Shown here: in pieces, positions 58,595 to 64,000 of the stretch
Position numbering within the stretch: the first letter of the stretch is position 1
Layout: each line of letters begins with the position of its first letter
Assembly (NCBI GenBank): GCA_947499955.1
Contig: CANMQI010000010.1
Location: forward strand, 186,001 to 250,000
Source: an uncultured Granulosicoccus sp.
GTDB lineage: Bacteria > Pseudomonadota > Gammaproteobacteria > Granulosicoccales > Granulosicoccaceae
Direction of reading: 5' to 3'
Length of the DNA stretch: 64,000 bases
Position numbers and translations under genes: made by a program
Notes under the pieces: model-generated
What the model was told of the DNA's origin: nothing
The model's input: only the letters and a program-made list of their open reading frames with translations
The model's database searches: none

Positions 58595-61009
58595 ATGCTC
58601 CAGAATTTACTTCCAAAATTGAGCGGCTCCGACTTCATCCCTCTGGAGCCTTACATCCCTCAGTCTGCGCATATCGACGAGCGAACCGTCGTCACGAAGA
58701 GTGGCGACGTGATGCGCTTCTATCGCGTTGATGGCATCGAGTTCGAAACGATTGACGGACTGGATGCGCTGACGCACAAGCTCAACCTGAACAACTGCAT
58801 TCGTGGAATCAGCGACGGTCAAGTAGCGCTGTATCAACACACTATGCGTGTGCCTGTCGAGCTGCATCCTACAAGCGGCTTCACTGACGACCGAGCGCAA
58901 GACATCGACCGTCGATACATCGAGTCGCTGAATCGCAAGGGCATGATGGAGACTGTTCTGTTCCTGACTGTCGTCTATCGTCCAACTGTTCGCAAGTCGA
59001 TCAAGCTGCTGACGCGAATCGGCAGACGCTCCACAGCAGAGATCGAGCGGGACAATCAGTTGGCAGCAGGCCGATTGCGCGACGTCTGTATGCAGGTCGA
59101 GAGCACGCTCTCTGATTACGGGCTGACGCCTCTCGAATCTGACGGCGAATTCTCTGAGCCAATGTCGTTTCTGAACGCTCTGCTGACAGGCATGTGGACC
59201 AAGATTCGTTTGAGCGAAGAATCCATCAGCGGCGTGATCGGTGGCTCTGTCATTCGCCCAGGTAGCGAAGTCATCGAGATTCGATCTGCGACAGACATCG
59301 ACTACGTGCAGATGGTCGAGATTCTTGACTACAAGGCGAAGACGACGCCTGGGTGTCTTGACGGCTTGCTGTACTTGCCGTTCCGAGCAATCGTGACTCA
59401 ATCGTTCAGCACACTGTCACGCGCCGAAGGCGAAGAGACGCTGATCCGGCAGATGGAGTATCTCGAAAAGTCCGAAGACCGATCTCCGACTCAGGTCAAC
59501 CAGCTGAAGCAAGCGATTGATATGTACGTCGATGGTCAGTATGCAATGGGTGAGTACGGTTTCAGCGTTGCGGTCTACGGCTCCAGCATCGAGGAGGTGC
59601 AGGAGAACACGAAAGAGGTGATTTCGATTCTCACGGACTCTGGCTTTATCGCCATGCTGTCTACGCTGAGCTGCGAGTCGCAGTTCTTCGCGCAGCTGCC
59701 AGGGAATTTCTACGAGCGTGGCAGGCTGGCGTATCTCACCAGCAAGAACTACGCATCGCTTGCGTGTCTGCATGGGTTCGGCAGAGGCAAGGCAAACGGC
59801 AATCCGTGGGGCGAATGCTTGACGTATCTGCAGACTTCCAGTGGTCAGCCGTTCGCGTTCAATCTGCACGTTGCCACGAATCCCGAGAATCAAGAGGGCG
59901 TCAAACTGATCGGGAACACTCGCATCATCGGCAAGGCTGGAACAGGCAAGAGTAGCTTGCTCCACTTCCTGATCGACCAGATGCAGAAGTACGATGTCAC
60001 GTCACTGACCTTCGACAAGAACTTCTCCGGTCGGGTGGCGACGCTGGCGCGAGGTGGGCTGTATCTCTCAATCGAGAAAGGACGTCCGACCGGCATCAAT
60101 CCGTTCCAGTGGGAGCCGAACGAGAGCACTCGCGACTTTCTGATGCAGCTCGTTCTCTGGCTGATTCACTCTGACGGCTCCGGCCTGATTGCTGCCGAGG
60201 ATCGAACTCGTGTGTCCGAGGGTATCAGTAGCGTTCTGAGACTGCCGAAAGAATTGCGCCGTCTGTCCACTCTGCTGCAGAACATCGCAGAGCCTACAGG
60301 TCGTTCGAATGGTCTGATTGATCGTCTTGCCCCTTGGTGCTATGACGATGGACACGGACGTGTTGGCGAGTATGCCTGGGTGGTCGACAACCCTGTCGAC
60401 AGCTTCGAGTTGACAGGTGCGTCGAATATCGGGATCGACTGCTCGTCGTTCCTGAAAGATCAGACAGTCCGAACGCCGATCACGATGATGATCTTGCAGA
60501 AGGCTCGCTCATTGATGGACGGCAGGCGCTTCAATATCAATTTCGAGGAAGCTCAGGCGTTGCTTGATGACCCTGCGCTGTGCGCGTTCGCTGGTGATGA
60601 ACAAGAGACGATCCGCAAGAAGGACGGGTTCTGTATCTTCCTTTCGCCAACGCCGTCGTCGATTCTGGAATCTGCAGTGTCGTCACAGCTAAGGGAGCAG
60701 ATAGCGACTGAAATCTATCTGCCAAACCCGAAGGCGAGCAAGCACGAATACTGCGCCGGTTTCGGATTGACAGATAGCGAGTTCGCGTTACTGAAGTCTC
60801 AAGACGAGCAGTCGCGAGTGATGCTGGTGAAGCAGGGCACTCGATCCTACTTGGCTCGGTTGGACCTGTCTCCGTTTCAGGACTTGATGGCGATCTACAG
60901 CGCGTCAGCTGAGAGCAACGAAGCAGCAGACAAAGCAATCGAGCTGATGGGTGACAAGCCTGCTGACTGGTTGCCTGAATACTGCCGACTCATGGGGGTA
61001 AGTCAGTAA
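58595..61009 (+). CDS. virB4: VirB4, T4SS ATPase, 804 aa
   Basis: Large T4SS ATPase: N-terminal CagE/VirB4 domain, then Walker A GKAGTGKSS (about residue 446) in a C-terminal RecA-type domain. The putative Walker B reads NFEEAQ, with Glu where Asp is usual. Powers pilus assembly and substrate translocation. One-base junctions with virB3 and virB5. Confidence 0.93.
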   Translation: MLQNLLPKLSGSDFIPLEPYIPQSAHIDERTVVTKSGDVMRFYRVDGIEFETIDGLDALTHKLNLNNCIRGISDGQVALYQHTMRVPVELHPTSGFTDDRAQDIDRRYIESLNRKGMMETVLFLTVVYRPTVRKSIKLLTRIGRRSTAEIERDNQLAAGRLRDVCMQVESTLSDYGLTPLESDGEFSEPMSFLNALLTGMWTKIRLSEESISGVIGGSVIRPGSEVIEIRSATDIDYVQMVEILDYKAKTTPGCLDGLLYLPFRAIVTQSFSTLSRAEGEETLIRQMEYLEKSEDRSPTQVNQLKQAIDMYVDGQYAMGEYGFSVAVYGSSIEEVQENTKEVISILTDSGFIAMLSTLSCESQFFAQLPGNFYERGRLAYLTSKNYASLACLHGFGRGKANGNPWGECLTYLQTSSGQPFAFNLHVATNPENQEGVKLIGNTRIIGKAGTGKSSLLHFLIDQMQKYDVTSLTFDKNFSGRVATLARGGLYLSIEKGRPTGINPFQWEPNESTRDFLMQLVLWLIHSDGSGLIAAEDRTRVSEGISSVLRLPKELRRLSTLLQNIAEPTGRSNGLIDRLAPWCYDDGHGRVGEYAWVVDNPVDSFELTGASNIGIDCSSFLKDQTVRTPITMMILQKARSLMDGRRFNINFEEAQALLDDPALCAFAGDEQETIRKKDGFCIFLSPTPSSILESAVSSQLREQIATEIYLPNPKASKHEYCAGFGLTDSEFALLKSQDEQSRVMLVKQGTRSYLARLDLSPFQDLMAIYSASAESNEAADKAIELMGDKPADWLPEYCRLMGVSQ

Positions 61010-61746
61010 TGAGAAAATTGGTTGTTCTGACCGCTGCCATGAAGGTGGTTGTTCTGGTCACTGCTATGTGGTCGTCTCCAGCGATGGCAATCGGCATCGG
61101 CATTCCGACGTTCGACTCGGCGCAAGCGCTCAATTTCATCAGGACGCTGCAGCATTACAAAGACCAGTGGGACCAGTTGGAGCGCGAATATGAAAAGCTG
61201 CGAGCTACGCACGACGCTCTGACCGGCGTTCGAAACCTGGGCGAGGTCTTCGACGATCCGCTCCTTCGACGATACCTGCCAAGAGAGTGGCTCAAGGTCT
61301 ATCGAGAAATGAAAAAGCTGGGCTATGACGGTTTGGTACGGGAGGGTGCTGCAATGTGGGCGATCAATAAGGTGTTCGAGCGCTGCGACAAGATCACGCT
61401 GCTGGATGAGCGCCTCGATTGCGAGACTCGCGCAGCGCTGCCGTCACAGAATCAGGCTGACATTTCGATGGTGATGGAGAAGATCGCATCGCGTGGTGAT
61501 CAGATTCGAGAGCTGCAGGCTGCGATCAACGCAACGGAAGACCCCAAAGCGATTGCAGAGCTGCAGGCTCGAATTGCTATCGAGCAGGTCGCTGTGCAGA
61601 ACGAAGCGAGCAGCATCATGGCGATGAATATGGCAATGGAGAACGAGCGCCAAGTGCTATCGCAGAGAGCGCTTGAGTTCAACTCACGAGCAAGATCAGC
61701 CAAGGGAGGCGCGATGCTGTCGCCTCTCACGTTCGGGGAGGAATGA
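61009..61746 (+). CDS. virB5: VirB5-like pilus tip component, 245 aa
   Basis: Signal peptide (MRKLVVL...SSPAMA) then a helical protein with LQHYKDQWDQLEREYEKL and a long helix-rich C-terminus, as in VirB5. Predicted minor pilin at the pilus tip. Overlaps virB4 and virB6. Confidence 0.82.
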   Translation: MRKLVVLTAAMKVVVLVTAMWSSPAMAIGIGIPTFDSAQALNFIRTLQHYKDQWDQLEREYEKLRATHDALTGVRNLGEVFDDPLLRRYLPREWLKVYREMKKLGYDGLVREGAAMWAINKVFERCDKITLLDERLDCETRAALPSQNQADISMVMEKIASRGDQIRELQAAINATEDPKAIAELQARIAIEQVAVQNEASSIMAMNMAMENERQVLSQRALEFNSRARSAKGGAMLSPLTFGEE

Positions 61747-62825
61747 TGGACGAGACAATTGATGTCGAAGTCGGCGTATACCAGTATTTCGGCGAATCCA
61801 TTACCAGTGCCATAGAGTACTTTCTGACTCCTGCCAGCACTGCGCTGATCGACGGACTGGGTGAGCTGGCTAATACAGGCGTGACGCTCTACATCACGCT
61901 TTTCGGGATGCTGGTGATCTTGGGCGCTGTAGATATGCCGCTGCGCAAAGGCTTGATGATTGCCGCCAAGATCGTCTTTGTTGGTGCCATTGCGCTCAAC
62001 ACGAACACGTATAGCGAGTACGTCATTGGCGGTTTTCAGTCGCTACAGCTCGGCATGATCGACGTGATGAATGTCTCTGAAGGCGGCACGCCTTACGCTG
62101 TGCTCGACGAGGCTCTGGCGCGAGGTGCAGAACTGGCGGTACTTGCCTACGAACGAGCGAACGACTCCGGCTGGCATTTTGGCGACGTCATCATGTGGGA
62201 CTTGTGCGGTATCGCAATCATGATTGCAGCGTCGCTGATCACTGCTGCCGGATTCGGCATCGTCGTCATGGCAGAGGTGGCGCTGAATATCATGATGGCG
62301 CTTGGACCGTTCTTTATTCTGCTCGCGATCTTCCCGATGACTCAACGGATATTCGATGGCTGGTTCAGCCAGTCAATGAACTACACGCTTCTCGGTGTCA
62401 TTGTCTCGGTCATTCTGATGTTCTGCGTGGCAGCGTTGAACAAGTTCCTGCTCGGCGCTGACATTACGTCCAAGGACGTCAGTCCGGTCATCGTGACAGG
62501 ACAGGTGATCGCCCTGGGTATCGTCTCCTGCTATCTGATCTGGCAAGCGCCGGGGATGGCAGCTGGATTGGGTGGCGGTTTGTCGATGGCAGCTCTGACG
62601 TTTGCGCATATGGCCGCTCCGTACCGTGGCTACAAGCAAGCCGTCAACCCTGTCTCGATTCGTCGTGATGCGCAGTCTGGAATGATGGCGACAGGCACTC
62701 GTGTTGATCATATTGCAGCCGGTAACACGCTCATAAACCCTGCTTACTGGCAGCAGAACATCAAGAACATTGGCCGCAACTGGGGCTGGCGAGCAGGGGG
62801 TAAGGCGAGGGAGGATAGATCATGA
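61743..62825 (+). CDS. virB6: VirB6/TrbL-type channel protein, 360 aa
   Basis: Polytopic membrane protein with at least five membrane segments (for example TLYITLFGMLVILG, AAKIVFVGAIAL, IAIMIAASLITAAGF, LLGVIVSVILMFCVA), central polar region, and a soluble C-terminal tail. This is the VirB6 layout. Inner-membrane translocation channel. Confidence 0.9.
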   Translation: MMDETIDVEVGVYQYFGESITSAIEYFLTPASTALIDGLGELANTGVTLYITLFGMLVILGAVDMPLRKGLMIAAKIVFVGAIALNTNTYSEYVIGGFQSLQLGMIDVMNVSEGGTPYAVLDEALARGAELAVLAYERANDSGWHFGDVIMWDLCGIAIMIAASLITAAGFGIVVMAEVALNIMMALGPFFILLAIFPMTQRIFDGWFSQSMNYTLLGVIVSVILMFCVAALNKFLLGADITSKDVSPVIVTGQVIALGIVSCYLIWQAPGMAAGLGGGLSMAALTFAHMAAPYRGYKQAVNPVSIRRDAQSGMMATGTRVDHIAAGNTLINPAYWQQNIKNIGRNWGWRAGGKAREDRS

Positions 62826-62844
62826 AATAGCAGCAAAACGATAA

Positions 62845-62870
62845 CCAAAATAGTGTATATTGGTTGCCAA
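62845..62870 (+). promoter_or_regulatory. Operator upstream of virB8
   Basis: CCAA (62845-62848), 11 bp, TTGG-TTG-CCAA (62860-62870), the same layout as the virB2 operator at 57880-57905 and the operator 49009-49034. The 67-bp gap between virB6 and virB8 is the only break in the operon, suggesting a second regulated start here. Confidence 0.6.
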
Positions 62871-62892
62871 GATTAAGGAGGGCAACCAAGCG

Positions 62893-63534
62893 ATGAATCA
62901 CTTCGAAAGGGCGTCCAAGTGGGACGCATCAAGAATGCAAACTCTGGAACGATCCGAGCGTCGTGCTTGGATCGTTGTCTATTTACTAAGCCTTATTGTT
63001 GGCAGTCTGGCCGCAGTCATATTCTTCATGCCGCCAAAGGTTGTGATGGAGCCTTACGTTGTCAGAGTCGACGAGGCGACGGGAGCAGTCGAACAGGCGA
63101 CAGCGCTGGTAGATATGGAGCTGACGTCAGAGGACGCGATGACTAGGCACTGGCTTCGTGAGTACGTGATCCAGCGCGAGTCTTACAACTACTACTCGCA
63201 GCAAGCCGACTACAACACGACGATAGCTCGATCAGCGATTGACGTTGCTCGTGATTACTCCAAGTGGGCAGTCGAGCTGTCAGAGCGCTATGGCGACAAC
63301 ATGGTTGTCGACGTCGACATAATCTCAATCGTTCCTCAGAACGACTGGACCGCAACAGTCCGGTTCATCAAGCGAGCGAAGTCGAAAAACAAGCAGCGCG
63401 AAATGACAGCGTGGACTGCGACCATCACGTACCAGTATCGAGAGACCAAGAAGCTCAACGTCGACGAACGTGACGCGAATCCTTTCGGTTTTCAAGTCAC
63501 CAGCTATCGACTGGTGCAGGAGTCAGAGCTGTGA
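62893..63534 (+). CDS. virB8: VirB8, T4SS core assembly protein, 213 aa
   Basis: One N-terminal membrane segment (about 28-50), then the VirB8 periplasmic NTF2-like domain with YVVRVDEATGAVEQ, REYVIQRESYNY and NPFGFQVTSYR. I use ATG 62893 after AAGGAGG; an upstream in-frame TTG lies in the operator. Bridges VirB9/VirB10. No VirB7-like lipoprotein gene is seen between virB6 and virB8. Confidence 0.92.
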   Translation: MNHFERASKWDASRMQTLERSERRAWIVVYLLSLIVGSLAAVIFFMPPKVVMEPYVVRVDEATGAVEQATALVDMELTSEDAMTRHWLREYVIQRESYNYYSQQADYNTTIARSAIDVARDYSKWAVELSERYGDNMVVDVDIISIVPQNDWTATVRFIKRAKSKNKQREMTAWTATITYQYRETKKLNVDERDANPFGFQVTSYRLVQESEL

Positions 63535-64000
63535 GGTGGCTCGTCGCTATTCTGCTGATGGCGTCGACTGTCAATGCTGCTGAAGTCCCGCAATCGTCTC
63601 GACGTGACAACCGAATCCAGTACGTCGACTATCACCCTGGCTCTGTTGTTGAAGTTGCTGCAGCGGTCGGCGTGGTCACTCGAATCGTCTTCGAGAAAGG
63701 CGAAGTCATCGAAGACTTGGAGCGTGACGTTCAGGTCGGCAAGCCGATGGCGTGGCACTTCGCATCGACAGGTAACATCCTGTCCATGAAGCCGATCAGT
63801 GTGAACGGCATTCAGCCAAACGCGAGAGAGTGGCCGACCAACGTTGGCATCGTGACATCGAAGGGTCGTCTCTACGATCTGGACGTCAGAGTTGCCAGCG
63901 AGGACGAGCTGACACGCATTGCCTACCGAGTGCAGTTCGAGTATCCAAAAGAGGACTTCGAGCGACGCTTGGCAAAGCACAAGGCTGACACTGAGAAGGA
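63531..64000 (+). CDS. virB9: VirB9, N-terminal part, cut by window edge
   Basis: GTG 63531 overlaps the virB8 stop. Signal peptide (MRWLVAILLMASTVNA) then DNRIQYVDYHPGSVVEVAAAVGVVTRIVFEKGE, the VirB9 N-terminal domain pattern. 156 codons seen. Forms part of the outer-membrane core complex. Confidence 0.92.
   Translation, partial: MRWLVAILLMASTVNAAEVPQSSRRDNRIQYVDYHPGSVVEVAAAVGVVTRIVFEKGEVIEDLERDVQVGKPMAWHFASTGNILSMKPISVNGIQPNAREWPTNVGIVTSKGRLYDLDVRVASEDELTRIAYRVQFEYPKEDFERRLAKHKADTEK

Overview
The window is one long accessory-type replicon segment in which a complete tailed-phage (siphovirus-type) virion cassette sits beside a conjugation module (relaxase, MobC-like protein and a VirB-type type IV secretion system). 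This is the layout of a phage-plasmid that may also be conjugative. The host is probably a Gram-negative proteobacterium: there are lipoprotein signal peptides with lipoboxes, VirB2/3/4/5/6/8/9 homologues, sigma70-type -35/-10 boxes and a peptidoglycan muramidase. I cannot name the host from sequence alone. No tRNA, rRNA, CRISPR array, integrase or replication initiator was recognised, and no VirB10, VirB11 or VirD4 lies in the window; those T4SS genes would be expected beyond the right edge.

Layout. 1-8.7 kb: two divergent sets of small, mostly unknown genes, many driven by a repeated promoter (TTGACA, 17 bp, TATAAT) whose transcript starts with a hairpin and carries a CCAACCAAGGAG ribosome-binding leader. 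Inside the leftward set is a tandem array of four paralogous membrane proteins (2.0-4.6 kb) and a DUF4942 protein. 8.9-46 kb: one rightward, tightly overlapping late block. It runs as follows: three carbohydrate-active proteins (GH16, an alpha/alpha-toroid lyase-like protein, PL14-like) and a lipoprotein; a lysis group (GH108 muramidase, small membrane proteins); GP88, a ParB-like protein and a full 7-deazaguanine DNA-modification pathway (dpdA, queF, queC, folE, queD, queE); small and large terminase, the large one with an intein in its P-loop; portal, MuF, scaffold, capsid; connectors; tail tube; frameshifted tail chaperones; a 1948-residue tape measure; hub proteins and tail fibres (one a GH16 enzyme, one with 22-residue leucine-rich-like repeats). 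It ends in a bidirectional terminator at 46.0 kb.

46-49 kb: leftward mobilisation operon (MobC-like, relaxase and small partners) with an operator and a possible oriT region upstream. 49-57.2 kb: leftward small-gene region using the same promoter/leader cassette as the left end, with several tiny membrane and zinc-binding proteins and a RadC/JAB-domain protein. 57.3-58 kb: a small basic protein, then a control region with four 21-bp iteron-like repeats and an operator. 58-64 kb: virB2-B3-B4-B5-B6-B8-B9, running off the edge.

The parts look functionally joined. The same promoter/leader cassette occurs on both sides of the virion block, arguing against a chimeric assembly, and a shared palindromic operator (TTGG-N3-CCAA, usually with an upstream CCAA 11 bp away) sits at the mobilisation, virB2 and virB8 promoters. 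The modification genes predict that the packaged genome carries 7-aminomethyl-7-deazaguanine.
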